A DNA stretch of 64,000 nucleotides from contig NC_065877.1 of the NCBI RefSeq assembly GCF_933775445.1, positions 13,888,001-13,952,000 of the forward strand, in the 5' to 3' direction. The translations under genes were made by a program, and so were the position numbers. This DNA comes from Argentina anserina (Eukaryota > Streptophyta > Magnoliopsida > Rosales > Rosaceae). Under the pieces are notes generated by a model. That model was not told the DNA's origin. It did no database searches and saw only the letters and a program-made list of their open reading frames with translations. Shown here piece by piece: positions 37,301 to 49,938 of this stretch (positions are counted from its first letter, which is position 1; every line of letters begins with the position of its first letter).

Positions 37301-37791
37301 TATTCACCTAAATTTTTTTTGTTTTTTTATTTATTTATTTTGCTTTTGTACTTGTCCCATTTTGTTATGTTGAATGTATCATATCCAACAATTACAACCA
37401 TTCAATCAACATTCAAGGTTTCTTCATAAAGTACTGAACTTAGTCTCAGTGAGTAAACTAAGGAGACTCATCAAAATAATAGCTCCTCTCTGATCCAGAC
37501 AAAATACCTGCGAATTACAATCAAGTAAAGCAATCTCAAAACACAATTCAACCTTTAGCAGTTAAGCAAAAGTCCATATAATGCCAACAAATGTTGTTGA
37601 AAACTAAAGCAAATGCAAAAGTCCATATAATGCCAGCGGATGTCCTAATAGTTACTAAATATGATTTTCTCTAGAAAATTATGAGATTGCATTATTCGCC
37701 AGCAAATAAAGTTCTTCCTCAGATAAGTTCTGTAACAGATATTGATAACAGATTAATTGACAGTTAGCATTATGAGGAAGAGAATTTCAGA

Positions 37792-38315
37792 CCCATGTTT
37801 CATACTTTCATATAAAGGAAATCTGAAAAACAAAATATATATATATTACTCACAAGAGTCATCAACAATAGTAAAAATGATGTTGAGACAGATATACAGA
37901 TGTCGTATCTATCTAAATCTGTTCCATTAGAAAATAGAAACTGACTGACCAAACCTGAAATGTTTGTCAAAATTAGATTTTTGCCTATAAGCTGCTTACA
38001 TAATACATCTTTTTTCTTCCTATCCTAGCATCACCCAAACGCAATGCCTCAAGCCCATGTTTCATACTTTCATATAAAGGAAATCTGAAAAACAAAATAT
38101 ATATATATTACTCACAAGAGTCATCAACAATATTAAAAATGATGTTGAGACAGATATACAGATGTCGTATCTATCTAAATCTGTTCCATTAGAAAATAGA
38201 AACTGACTGACCAAACCTAAAATGTTTGTCAAAATTAGATTTTTGCCTATAAGCTGCTTACATAATACATCTTTTTTCTTCCTATCCTAGCATCACCCAA
38301 ACGCAATGCCTCAAG
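37792..38315. repeat. Near-identical 262-bp tandem duplication
   Basis: Copy 1 is 37792-38053 and copy 2 is 38054-38315, both starting cccatgtttcatactttc and ending gcaatgcctcaagc. I saw only two differences (caatag/caatat and acctgaaat/acctaaaat). Very recent. Non-coding, upstream of the GARP fragment. Confidence 0.92.
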
Positions 38316-38503
38316 CCTATAATTACTAACAATTGCATAACAATACCAGAATAGCTCATCACAATTACTGCTGTCTCTCAGCTTGGTGGCTCTCATAGTC
38401 AGTATAACTCATCCATCACTATATGTATATGTTATTTATATGATTATATGTATGTGTCTTTTTTTTCCCGTCAACTAAGGTCACACATTACATGATTTGG
38501 CAG

Positions 38504-38962
38504 AGGCAACTCCAAAGTCGATAATGCAAATAATGGATGTTCAGGGACTAACGCCTTTCCACGTGAAGAGCCACCTCCAGGTCTGTTACTAAGTTATTAC
38601 AAAGAGAAATATAATCTCACTGTCCTAAGTGTTATATGTGTAAATATATTGCAGAAGTACAGACTTGGAAAGTATGGAATGAAGGAGTGGAGAGAGGGGT
38701 CTAGTTCCAAAACAGGTATGATCTTAATGAAGAACTGAACGATGACTTGCATATGGGCCGTAGAATTATACAGGTTGAGCTAACTTGTGAGCAAAGTTTC
38801 ATGTTTGAGCTAACCCTTCTTTGTTTTTAATGCTTTGTAATGAAAGAGAACACGGTTTCAGAGGTCTTGAAAGGGCAAGACAGTGGTTCTAGTAATCTTA
38901 TTAACTCCTTGAGCTTGCTGCGACCCCTTGAGAGTGAAAATGCTCAATTGCCCCTTAGTTAA
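38504..38962 (+). pseudogene. GARP/MYB-CC (PHL-like) gene 3' fragment, three exons
   Basis: Exons 38504-38580, 38655-38715 and 38847-38962 have GT-AG junctions and matching phases. They read ATPKSIMQIMDVQGLTPFHV, KSHLQ, KYRLGKYGMKEWREG, and a 38-aa Ser/Leu-rich end stopping at TAA 38960. This is the second half of the SHLQKYR-type GARP DNA-binding domain. The first half (the W-containing helix) was not found upstream, so it cannot be a full transcription factor as it stands. It lies within the hAT at 30821-39895, so a captured gene fragment is likely; an interrupted host gene is the alternative. Confidence 0.75.
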
Positions 38963-39933
38963 TTTGATCTCTAAAATGTTTTTATTCTCATCTTCATAAC
39001 AATCAAACACTCCGAACCGATCATGCATGTTTTACCCAAAAGCAGACAGCCGTCACTTGCCCACTTTCCCAAAGCTCAACCACTCCCAAACCATAATTAA
39101 AGATTGAAATTTACAGAGCAAAAACAGAGTTGGCACTTGGCAGTGCTTAACTAACACTCAACATATCAGAAACCATTGATTTCCCAATCAAAATTCACGC
39201 AAAAGCTCTTTAAAAAGAAAATCAAATAATTTCAGGGCAGTATTAGTTTCAAGACTCAGCTTTTTAACCATATTAAATTTGATAATCAGATTAGCAATCA
39301 AACCAAACCAAATCAAAACTCCATAAGTAGTTTTAACTAACCGGGTGCGTACTGAGATGTGACTCAGCTGAGAGACGGATTGGGATTGCGGTGCGTACTG
39401 GGCGGAGCCGGTAGTGGTCGGAAACTCGGAATCGGACGCGGAGACGATGGTGAGAGATGGAGGCGGTCGGAGGTGGAAGAGAGGCTGAGAGGGAGAGCTG
39501 GAGGAGAGGGAGGGGAGGCGGCGGAGGGCTGAAAGACTCGTGCAGTCGGCAGAGGGCCGGAGGTGGAAGAGTTTGGGTTCGGCCGCAAGGGTTGGGTTGG
39601 ATTTACAGTTTTGCTGCTTGCACTTTGCGAGTTTGCGAGAGGCCGAGAGAAATCGCTAGGGTTCATTTACTTATCTATGTGAAGTAATCTAATCTAACGG
39701 TCAGTATTCAACTATACATTACATTTAATATCAAACGGTTCCTATGTATTTTCTTAGAACTGAACCGAATTGTATATAAAAAGCTTCAATTCTACTAGAT
39801 AGTTTCATCTTTTTATGTAGGAACCGAACTGAACCGCTCTTAAATGGTTCGGTTCCAACGTTTCTATCAGTAAACAAGACGAATTAACAGTCCTAATTCA
39901 TAGCGAAAGAGTCACGCATCCATATTTGTTAAA

Positions 39934-40457
39934 GATAAAAATTCACTAACGTTCCCTAAACTTTTATGACATGGTCAGTTTGATTTATGACCTTTAAAAT
40001 TGATCAAAATGATCCCTCAACTCCTGTTTTGCTATCAACTAGATCCATCAAACCAAATGTCATCACTGTTTCGTTAATGTCATGACATGGATTATGCGTG
40101 GGTCCCTATAAAATGGGTAAATAACATTTGTAACCCCCAGTCTCGATCGAAATCAACTTCCTGCAAAATTTAGAGTTGATAAAACGAGTTTATGATTGAG
40201 AAAATGAGGACCCGATTAGGAGAGATATTAAGTAGAACAATTTTAAGCGTTCATTTTCAATAATATGTCTCATTTTCCCTTTTTGTATGGACCCACGTAT
40301 GATCTACATCATGAAATTAACAAAACAGTGACAAAATTTAATTGGTTGGATCTAGTTGATAGCAAAACAGGAGTTGAGAGATCATTTTGATCAATTTTAA
40401 ACAGAGATCAAACTGATCATGTCATAAGAGTTCATGAATCGTTGATGATTTTTTCTC
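39934..40457. mobile_element. Mutator-like MITE (524 bp) with ~180-bp inverted repeats
   Basis: Perfect 9-bp duplication TTTGTTAAA (39925-39933, 40458-40466). Termini GATAAAAATTCACTAACG and, reversed, GAGAAAAAATCATCAACG. Long inverted repeats share blocks such as caactcctgttttgctatca. No ORF. It sits 30 bp outside the right end of the big hAT. Confidence 0.82.
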
Positions 40458-40466
40458 TTTGTTAAA

Positions 40467-41039
40467 ATTTCTAGTTTGTTAAATATGATTTACAATGTAC
40501 GAAAGATAACTACGATGAATAAGATGGAATTTCTTTTCTTATTTGGTCAATTAGCTGGACTGGAGTGCTATATATATCAAAACCATTTCAGCCTTGTAGA
40601 AAAACTACTACGAGTACGTGTATTTGGGGAGTGAATTAGACGCTCCAATATGCAGATCACTCCCTGCACAATTCATTTTTCCATTAGTGTTTTATATATA
40701 GTTCATGACATCACAAACACGTACATAAAAAAGGTTCCGGTATAGCTGGCGGGCTGTGCTTTACAAAACATGACATATATCAAGCCATCAAGGGGTGTGC
40801 CAGTTTCTCCCTTTCGATTTTAAACAAACTAGATCTACTTTAATCTATTCCATGATGAAGGCATTAAGTACAATTGAAAATTAGACATATATATGATCCA
40901 AAGAGACACTGATCATGAATCATATATTAGTAAGAAATATTATAGATTCTGCCAGTTGAACGAAACTGCTATATAATTAATCAGGAAATCAAACCATATT
41001 GTCACATATAGTACCGCTGTTATTGATTCGTCATGCAAC

Positions 41040-41069
<30 letters not shown>
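40467..41069. other. Intergenic, no gene seen
   Basis: AT-rich, ending in an (AT)n tract at 41039-41069 that is the target of the next copia insertion. Confidence 0.5.
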
Positions 41070-41070
<1 letters not shown>

Positions 41071-41226
41071 GTTTCAGGATGAAATAATTGTGTATTATTG
41101 AATGATATTGGGGCCTATATATAGACATTACAAAACCACAATCCCGTAGGATTCGGAGTCCTAATCTACAGGAAACCTATTAGGCTAAGACACACACAAG
41201 GGTAGAATAGTAATTTTCCCGGAACA
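41070..41226 (-). repeat. Copia 3' LTR (minus)
   Basis: 157 bp; preceded on the minus strand by the polypurine tract caagggggag (rc of 41227-41236). It lacks about 30 bp present in the other LTR (tctattacggagatgctaat region). Confidence 0.85.
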
Positions 41227-44200
41227 CTCCCCCTTGTGTCGCATGCCTAGGTTGCATGGTGCACACATTGTTGCCTCGGTAAAAACCTTGTCAAGCAAAA
41301 TAAAAACCTCTTGGGTAAAAACAAAAGCTTGATCTAAGGGAAAAAGAGCACAACGCACCATCTACATTTGATAGCATCATGTGAGCTAGACTCCCCTGAA
41401 GTCTACGAAACAACTCACCCTGATTAGTGCCATAATCATGGAGTACAAAGAACAACGTATACAACGTTCATTACATGCTTCTCAAACGTAGTCTTGTGCC
41501 AATGATTAATCATTAATCTAGCCACACATCCTTAGATCATACATGTTATACTTAGCCAAACTTAGATCTTAGGAAACAAGATTGCATAACAACTCAAAAC
41601 AAGAGTTTGCAATGAAAATCAGATTCTCGGATAGAATGACCTTCACTCACTTAAACGGCCATAACTTCTTCGTCAAAATAGGTATCAGCGAACCGTAAAA
41701 TGTTCTGAAAAGTAGACACCCATGGCTTTCCAGTGACATAAGGTTCACAACCTAATCCGATCGGAGAAGTTCATAATGCTCTGTCGAAGTTGACTGACTT
41801 GTAAATTTCCGGACAGGACTGTCCTACTTTGCTAAAACGGCCATAACTCACTCAATATGATAGCTATGAATGAAAGGTTGGTGTTCCTGGAAAGTAGACA
41901 CACAGACCGTTCCAACGGTACCAATTGCACCATATTTCATCGAGCGAGCTGTCTTGTAGGTCTCGTTGAAGTTGACATACGAAACTGGACAGATTCTGAT
42001 TTGTCACATTTAATGTGTCTTTCGTGAAAAGAATGGGGGAATGGACCAATGAAGGACTGATTTTGGTCCAAGACGGAACCGTACGCATCCTCTACGCTAC
42101 CAGTGTCGACTACTACACCGAGGCGTACGTTGATGTTGCTGGAGCTGCTGGCGGCGTTGGTGTGGATATGATTTATGTTGGTTCACTAAGTGTAGAACTA
42201 AACTCATGTCAAAGAAGCAATGCAAGTCCAATGACGATGCATAGACGCATAGTTAGTCACGTCATAATGAAGGCAATAGTGTCCCAAGAACACTAGCATG
42301 TATGAATGTATAGCTCATTGAATCTCTTCATCATCTATACTTAGACGGAATAGAGAATCAAGAATTAGCTTCATATGAACACATATAGGTATGAGTTCTT
42401 GCAACCGATTGTACTACGATCTCTCGAACGTCGCAATCTGATTACATAAGCTCTCCGTGGTCTGGGGCATTTAAAGTCCCATTGGGCACTCTCATATATG
42501 CGTCAAGATCCCTTTACAGATATTCTATGACCACTATCATATGCTGCAAATCAGTTTTCATGGACACTACTACTGATCAAGTAGCGGAAAGCAATTATGT
42601 CTATAACGAGAGAATATAACTCATCGTACTCAATACTAGGATAATGAGACAATCTTTGCGCCATAAGTCCTGCATATATCGCATGACTTCATCTTTCTCA
42701 TTACACTTACGAACAACGACCAACATAACAAGTCTAGTTCAGCCTGTATTGATTCTTTCCACTTCGGTCAAGTTGCTCATCGTTGATGCTTTACAACGGA
42801 ATAAGAGCATAAGTGAATACATCATCAATCATGGGAGATCAATCCATTAAACACACACGTGCGCTGTATATGATCAATTTGTGAGATTTCTATTCTTCTC
42901 TAAGATCAACAAAAGGAGTCTGTAGCGTCCCATAGAAACTTAGTTGATACACATGTTTAGAGAATATCTCTTGATGATGGGCGAAATACTTGTGCCTACG
43001 CATCTCGCTTCTTTCTGGTTTTGATTTCAGAGAATAATGGTCTCCCCCTCATCTAGACAGGAGCCAAGACCGAAGCTATGACCCTTACTAGTCCATCTTT
43101 GCGTTTGCCGCCCTTGTTTTGTGATGCAATACCACGGGCGCCGACAACACCACTGCGTACGATGGTGCCATCGACGGCTTCCTTCCCACTGTCAGGGATG
43201 GTGCCAACGGTGCTAGGACCAGGTCATATGAAATTTTCTCATATTCTGAGAGTTCCAACCTTACCGGCACATGACATCATTTATGTGCGATCTCATCACT
43301 TTCGCAATATCTGTAAAGTCATTGAGCATCGAATCTTTGACTTTTTGGAGGTCGATAATGCGTTGCACATTTACTCACTTTGAGTAGTACGGGATCTTAA
43401 TGAGACATAGTGCCACACCACGTCAATTCTTGGCGTTAAAACCAGAATGAGAGCATTCCATATCTCCCCCTAACGAAGGGAAATATGTCTCATCAAAGTG
43501 ACCGTCTGCTAATATCGCAGGATAGAGATCAACGGTTGTAGATCGGAAATAGCGGACAAGTGTTGGTGATTCATAAATCATAACCAACCAGAATACTTAA
43601 TCGTTTAAAGTAGACCCATTGAGATAACTACAATAGAGGCACATAAACAACTTTAACCAAATAGGCGTTTAATGAAAAAAACGTTGGGATCGTATCCAGT
43701 GACCATCTGGTACGCACTAAACGCTTGGCAAGTTGTGGGTCTGAAACGAATAAGTGTCGCTGCATGCAACATCATTACATATCTCCATGCAAAAATCGGC
43801 AGGTTAGTACCCATAACCAAGTCCGAGCTCTGCTAGATCGTACAGTGAATGAACATGAGGAATAATATATTCAACGACGATCCCAGTAGATATGCAAAAC
43901 GAAATCATCAAATTCGTGGAGGTGAACTCTCCAACGATATCCAATCAAATAGATTTGAGAGGATGTGAAGGGTGGTGAGCCCTTAGTATGATGATCATAG
44001 CTAAAAACTTTATCGAATGCAGCGTTTCTTGTGGAAAGCAAAGCGACGTGTGACCAACGCGTCGATGCTCTTAACCTATACCATAAAAATACCGAAAAAT
44101 GTCCGTATTCGGTTGGATATGGTCCACTAATGTCACCTTCAATACTTTGTAAGAATGAAATGTTCTCGGTTGGAGCCTTAGCAAATAAGGACTTCCTTGA

Positions 44201-44929
44201 AATCTAGCAAAAGAACAAGCTTTGAAAAATCAGCGATGGGCATCAGTGATTGCCATGGAGGCATTAGAAAACACGGGAGGCATCACAAGCTCCTGTGAAG
44301 GATGGGATGCTGCCACCGATGGCCTAAATGCCATGGAGCCGCCGAAGCTTGAAAAAGCTATTGTCAATGAAATGTGACAGATTTATTCCTCTCCATTCTT
44401 ATCACAAATATCAAGATGAAAATCCATCATTGGCATGTATGGCCTTTAAAACTTAGAAAGTCACGAAGATATAGAACACAATCTCCGCACGAGATCCGTA
44501 AAACAACTACCTGCGCCGTTGGACAGTGTGGGTGGTTACGCAATTAGCAAGACACTCGATTTCACGGCGGGACATTCTCAAAATGAAGATTAAGAGAGTC
44601 AACAACGCGGTGAACTTCTCTACACAATACGCCATAGGATATTGTAAGAGAGGGGATTGAAACAAATGGCAATCCCATCGAATGTATCACATGGCAATAG
44701 AACTACATTCTTCAACTCAAGAGTTGGAAAAACATGGTATTGTAGCAGTTGAATACCAAACAATTTGAGTGGTAAAAACCATCCAATTGGTGCGGGTGGT
44801 CACCAATAATAATAAAATCATTTGAGCTATGAAACGACTTGGAGAAAACTGGAAAATTAACCGGAAAACCATGTCAAATTAACTCAAAACCGGGTGAAAT
44901 TGAACTGGGAAAACGTGGCAGTAAAAACT

Positions 44930-45180
44930 GCTGAAATATGCCGGAAAAATGACGAGAAACGACGAAAATAAAACGTCGGAAAAACTCGCCGGAAGCCGGC
45001 GGCACCGCCGGCCAGAGCTGGCCGGTATGGAGGCCGTAACTTCAGGTTCGACAGGGAATGCCGTCCGGAACCAGATGGCAGTGCCGGAAACGTCGGAATA
45101 TGGCCGGACGGCGGCGAATACGCCGGTAAAACGCCGGAAAACGTTCCGGAAACTGCGGAACAGTAACCGGTAAAAACGAC
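44930..45180. other. CCGG-rich low-complexity patch inside copia
   Basis: Dense CCGGAAA/GCCGGC words and C/G-rich composition unlike the AT-rich surroundings. The minus strand is open here for 134 codons (44884-45288), rich in Pro, Phe and Arg, with no domain recognised. Confidence 0.6.
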
Positions 45181-46782
45181 GTCAATTTTGACGTTTCGAG
45201 GTCCGATTTCCAAATTTGAAGGTCCAAAATCATAATGTAGTGCTATTGGGGTCCCATGTAACCCAAAAACGGCCAATTTAAAAACCACGTGAGTTGCAAA
45301 CGTTGACCATGCATGTTAAGCCAAGGCAAATAAAATTCTCACGAGTCCATCTTGTAAACAAGAAATACGAAAAATTTTATTGAATATGCCAATATTTAAT
45401 ACAACACAAACAAACTTCCAATTGCAATAGACGACTTAAGCTAAAGTCGAGCAATAATCATGGCAGTGCCAACGTCATACTTGAAAAATAGTAAGCAGAA
45501 GACATAGTCAAAATAGATTGACTAATCAAAAATCTGTAGCAACAAAATCTTGCATATCGGATCGAGCAGATCCTTAGCCTGAGGCTCAAAAATGTTTGCT
45601 TACTTGAGAATGGAAGAATGTTACTTTTCCATCTCCAAAATTCCCTCAAGAAATAGATACAGGTGCCAAAAATGGCATGCATTTCTTGGATGTGGAGTAT
45701 GCATCAAGGTCAACTCTGATAATACAACGTCATAGACGTTCATTAAATCACTTGGAGTGTTTCCCATAGAATTCGTTATTTTTGGGATTTTTTGTCAGCA
45801 AATAGTGCTGCATCAGAGTAATGAATCAACTCAAATAATGAGTATGTAGACCTTGGGATTATCATTTATAGACATGAGTTTAAGAAAACTCAAATATTCA
45901 AATAACAGTCGCGATGGCGACGCATCCATAAGAAACGAGGGTTGTATAGGTTTTGAATAATCCAAATATTCAAGTATGTAACCGGAATTAGAGGGGTTGT
46001 GATGTATATGGTCACAAAATAATCGATGCATATCGGCGATTCTCATGATCGCACCCAAAACAGCGGTGCACTCAGGCGACCACACGAAATCGATATCTTC
46101 TTTTTTAAATAATAACGTGACTCCACTAGGACCGTCACACGAAAAACGTCGACCAAGAGGGGAATCATATCCCTCTTTGGTCTCATCGGCGTTATAAGAA
46201 AGGCCGGAAAAGAAGACATGAAAAAGGCTAATAGCGCCCGATAATTTATATATATATGTTCAAAAGCAGCAACTTTAAGAAAAACATACTTGTTGGTCTG
46301 CCAAATAGACCACATATAAGTAAATTGCTCTGCAAATCGATCGTCATGCATGAAGTTGCTTGTTGAATTCCTTTTTCGATCTTCGTCCGATGACATAAAA
46401 ATCTTGGGAGGATACGATCAAAATCATATGTAGATGACAAAAGTATCGTCCATCTCGGCATGAATGTCTTCATCATAGTACGACGAGTGATCACTTTTCC
46501 TATGCAAGCACGTGAAACATAGTTAGAAAACGAAAACGTGCAAATAAACGATTTAATAAGCAATAGGAAAAGAAAAAGGAAAAAAGAGAAATAGTTTAAA
46601 GGCCCAAAAGGGTAGAGAAGACGGGAGTAGCTTCTCTTGTGCAGTTCGTGTTCCTTGCGTATATATGCGGGATGAGCAATTTTAAATCCTCTGATACGGG
46701 GTCTTGCGGGGCAAAAAGATATTTTTGCGGAACAAATGCGGAAGAGACCCTGCGGGGCTGCAGGGGCAGCAGGGGTCGCGAG

Positions 46783-46950
46783 CGGGGCTGCAGGGGTCGC
46801 GATCGGGGCTTATGGTGTCGCGAGCGGGGCTACAGGGGTCACGATCGGAGCTTAAGGTGTCGCAAGCGGGGCTGCAGGGGTCGCGAGCGAGGTTGCAGGG
46901 GTCGCGAGCGGGGCTGCAGGTGTCGCGAGCGTGCGTGCAGGGGCTGCGAT
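46783..46950. repeat. 21-bp GC-rich minisatellite, eight exact-length units
   Basis: The word cggggct (or variant) recurs at 46783, 46804, 46825, 46846, 46867, 46888, 46909 and 46930, always 21 bp apart; a further related copy is at 46753. Because 21 is a multiple of three, several frames on both strands stay open and read as heptapeptide repeats (plus strand: RERGCRG). It lies in the leader region behind the 5' LTR on the minus strand. An uninterrupted run of 14 G follows at about 47081-47094. Confidence 0.93.
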
Positions 46951-47230
46951 GCGGGGGCTGCAGGGGTGCATGCGGCTGCGATGCGGGGGCTGCAGGGGCA
47001 GCGTGCATGGGCAGCAAGGCAGAAGTTGCAGTGGTAGCAAGGCTGGCTGGGTCAGGGATGCGGGGCTGCGGGGGTAGCAGCGGGGGGGGGGGGGCTGCAA
47101 CAACGGCGAGCAGGGGCTGCGCCGACGAGGAGATGTCGGAGGCCGGAGACGACGACGGCCGGCGGTGGAGAAGAGAAAAAATTTCTAGGGCTCTAAAAGT
47201 TCAGGGTTTTAGGGCAACGTGCTGATAACG

Positions 47231-47414
47231 TGTTTCAGGATGAAATAATTGTGTATTATTGAATGATATGGGGGCCTATATATAGGCATTACAAAACTAC
47301 AATCCCATAGGATTCGGAGTCCTAATCTATTACGGAGATGCTAATCTATCTCCTAACATGAAATCTATTAGGCTAAGACACACACAAGGGTAGAATAGTA
47401 ATTCTCCCGGAACA
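47231..47414 (-). repeat. Copia 5' LTR (minus)
   Basis: 184 bp, pairing with 41070-41226; TG...CA on the minus strand. Confidence 0.85.
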
Positions 47415-48080
47415 ATATATATATTTTAAGGGAATTATTGGATTTTTATAAAAATGAAATCAATGCTAGAATAACCATTACATACCCCTCCGCTATCATT
47501 TACAAATAGACAAGAAGTTATGAGAGACACTCATGACGGTACATAACATATGTATACTCATTAAACATGCAGCTCAACTTATTCAAGCATGTCTATTCTA
47601 CACTAACATAGCATAGAGATAAGCATGCAAATAAAACCTAAAAGGACGGAATGAGCCTGAAACTGAGCTTAGACCCAAGCCCAAAGGCCTAGTCCAAACC
47701 CACCCAAAAGCCCAAATCTGACTAATAATGAAACCAAAAAGCCCAAATCTAACTAATAAGGACACCCAAAAGATTGGACACTCAGCTGTCAAGACCACCA
47801 CCGTTGCCGCCATATCCGGAGGCCGGCCTCTCCACCTCACTAGCACCATCTCACAATTCAATCTCAACGAACCTTTGATCGTGAAACCCAATTAAATCAG
47901 ATTCCCTAGATCCAAACAATGAATATTTGATCCTACTTTAGTCTCTGACTCTCTGGTGTGAACAAGGCAACGAGACAGAAAGTATCCAGTTAAGTCTGGA
48001 TTTACTCTTTCTCGTTCCCTCGCTACTGCTTCAATGACTATTTGACCATCTTCTTCTCATTCCATTTCTCTCAAAGTGTG
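47415..48080. other. Non-coding; possible LINE leader fragment on minus
   Basis: The minus strand of 47598-47950 reads through a Gly/Leu-rich stretch (LGLGLSSVSGS) reminiscent of the leader part of the 25461-26523 retroposon. Support is weak and no target duplication was found. Confidence 0.3.
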
Positions 48081-48099
48081 AAAATGGATTTGAGCTGTG

Positions 48100-49135
48100 T
48101 CTACATTGCCAAAGATTAAAATGTTTCTTTGGAAAGCAGTTCCTAATTTTCTTCCCGCCAAAGAAAGATTGTTTTATCGTCACCTTTCATCTCATTCAGT
48201 TTGTCCTCTATTCTCGGATTTTCCTGAAACGGTGGAACATATGTTTTTTTTTTTGTGAGTGGACTCGTGGCTTGGTTTGCTTATCATTTTAACTATAACA
48301 TCTCTCCAGCTCGGTTTACTACCTTACACAGGTAGATAGAGTTGCTTATTTCTTCTCCAGTGTGTGATCATAAAGATTTTGGGTTTTTCTCAACTCATAT
48401 TTCTTTCATGTTATGACATATTTGGAAGCAAAGGTGTTCTGCGGTTTATTCTCATGCTCAAGTTAATCCAGTGTCTGTTGTCATGAGAGCCTTTTCTGCT
48501 GCCAATGAATTTTTATCATATGTGGATAGGCTTCAAGTCTCTTCTTCTTCTTACTGTTCTTCTTCACTGATTATTTGGTTTTGGGCTCCACCTTCTTCTC
48601 CAAACTTAAATATCAACATTGATGCTACTTGGTCTTCATCCTCTCTGTGGAGCAGTCAGGCATCCATTGCTCGGGATTCTTTTGGTCATTTACAAGGTGG
48701 TTTAATTGGTTCCAGACTTGCTTCCTCTGTTGAAGGTGCGGAGGCTCAAGCTATCATTCTTGGCCTACAACTTGCTAAGAATCTACAAGTTTCTTTTCCT
48801 TTGATTGAGGCTGATTGTCTTTCTTTGATTTCAACCTTGCAATCCCCAAAGATTTTATGTGCTTGGTCTGTTCATCCTTGGATTGTTCAGATTGAAAGTA
48901 TGTTAAAGTCTTTTTTTCTATCAACTGGTCTTGGATCAGTAGGGAAGCTAATCAAGCAACAGATCATGTTGCTTTTCTAGTTCTAAGTCGGAGTGTCCGT
49001 TAGATTGGTTACAAAATCCTCTGACTTCTCTTCTTCATATCCTAGCTTCTGATGTTGTAGGTGCTCCTCCATGAGAGCTTGTTTCATGGTTGCAGTTTGT
49101 GTAGTGTTTTAATATAATGTTTGTTTGCCAAAAAA
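48100..49135 (+). pseudogene. 5'-truncated LINE: zf-RVT and RNase H-like end
   Basis: The open stretch 48471-48980 carries INIDATW, the start of the RNase H-like domain of plant L1 elements, then GAEAQAIILGLQLA and IEADCLSLI with the second and third acidic positions. Upstream (48120-48260) is a reverse-transcriptase-associated zinc-finger-like region (FLPAKERLFYRHLSSHSVCP) with frame breaks. Ends in ttgtttgccaaaaaag, a typical L1 tail. Confidence 0.72.
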
Positions 49136-49850
49136 GAAGAAGAAGTAACATACGAGCATAGTGACAGATCCACCATCAATTCACTATACCATTCTTTGCG
49201 TACCATAACCCTCAATTTTAAGTCACTTCAACGTACATAACTTAACCTTTACACGTGAGGGTGGCCATCTGGTTATCAATATATGATGACTCCAAAGTTC
49301 TAATTTAGCGGTCGTGCTAGTATATGGTGACAAAAGGTAGAGACTAGAGGATGCGAAATGTTAGTATTTCTCCCTTGTGCGCGTCTACTTTTAATTGGAA
49401 CAGCCAGGGCTGCTTGGACTGGTTTTTTGTGCGGAAAATAAGCAGAACAAATTAATCTTTATAAGTCCTATTATTCCTATACGATAACAATTGAAATAAT
49501 AGATATGAAGTTTAAATTTAAGTAAAAAGAAAGATAGAAGTTCAATTGATTCGCTATCATTCAAAATGACAAGATTTGTCCATTCAAGCTAGCTTTAACC
49601 TTCACTGCATACTACCTTCAGATTAATCATGTTCTTAGGCACACGTTCATCGTTTGTTTTCCAACAATCCAACATCATTTAAGTAAATAAGCGGAAAAAA
49701 AACCATACAACTTCAATCTTGCCACAAACAAATAAAAGTTTTCAGTAATTAACTATGGGCCTATGGCAACATAACCCTTAAGTCTGTAATAACCCATCGC
49801 TCGATCCACCGGCTGGCCTGACGTGAAAATTGGCCGGACCCAGATCCTAT
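49136..49850. other. Intergenic, no gene seen
   Basis: No ORF of note between the LINE tail and the second C2H2 locus. Confidence 0.45.
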
Positions 49851-49938
49851 AGTAGGAGATATGGAGCGGGAGCTGGATAGACATCAGCCCTTGCATAGTG
49901 CTCTTTGAAAGACCGAATAATATGTGGTTCATCGTCGG

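Larger units (their letters stand above)
30821..39895. mobile_element. Large composite hAT element (~9.1 kb)
   Basis: Flanked by the 8-bp direct repeat ATTCATAG (30813-30820, 39896-39903). Left terminus TACGGGATGTAAACGGTTC; reversed right terminus TAGGACTGTTAATTCG. Both ends have dense subterminal copies of GGTTCGGTTC/GAACCGAAC words (30830-31010 and 39730-39870), typical hAT binding-site arrays. No transposase was recognised. The interior holds LTR-element debris, a PMD gene in inverted duplicate, a 262-bp tandem duplication and a GARP gene fragment. The minus-strand CT-rich stretch at 39364-39690, with a 100-aa Pro/Ser-rich ORF, could be the original 5' leader of the element. Confidence 0.68.
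41070..47414 (-). mobile_element. Degenerate copia retrotransposon on minus strand
   Basis: LTRs 41070-41226 (3') and 47231-47414 (5') start TGTTCCGGGA on the minus strand and end CCTGAAACA. The element lies within an AT dinucleotide tract, so ATATA-type duplications flank it. The minus-strand 3' end (41227-41430) matches in layout and words the same region of the plus-strand copia at 15777-15974, so the two families are related. Integrase/RT coding is nearly unrecognisable (weak RT pieces near 42600-42800). After the 5' LTR the minus strand reads cgttatcagcacg at the primer-binding position. Confidence 0.82.

Noticed and set aside
46639..47225. Four overlapping ORFs of 83-173 codons
   Set aside because: Caused by the 21-bp minisatellite keeping multiple frames open; not evidence of a gene.
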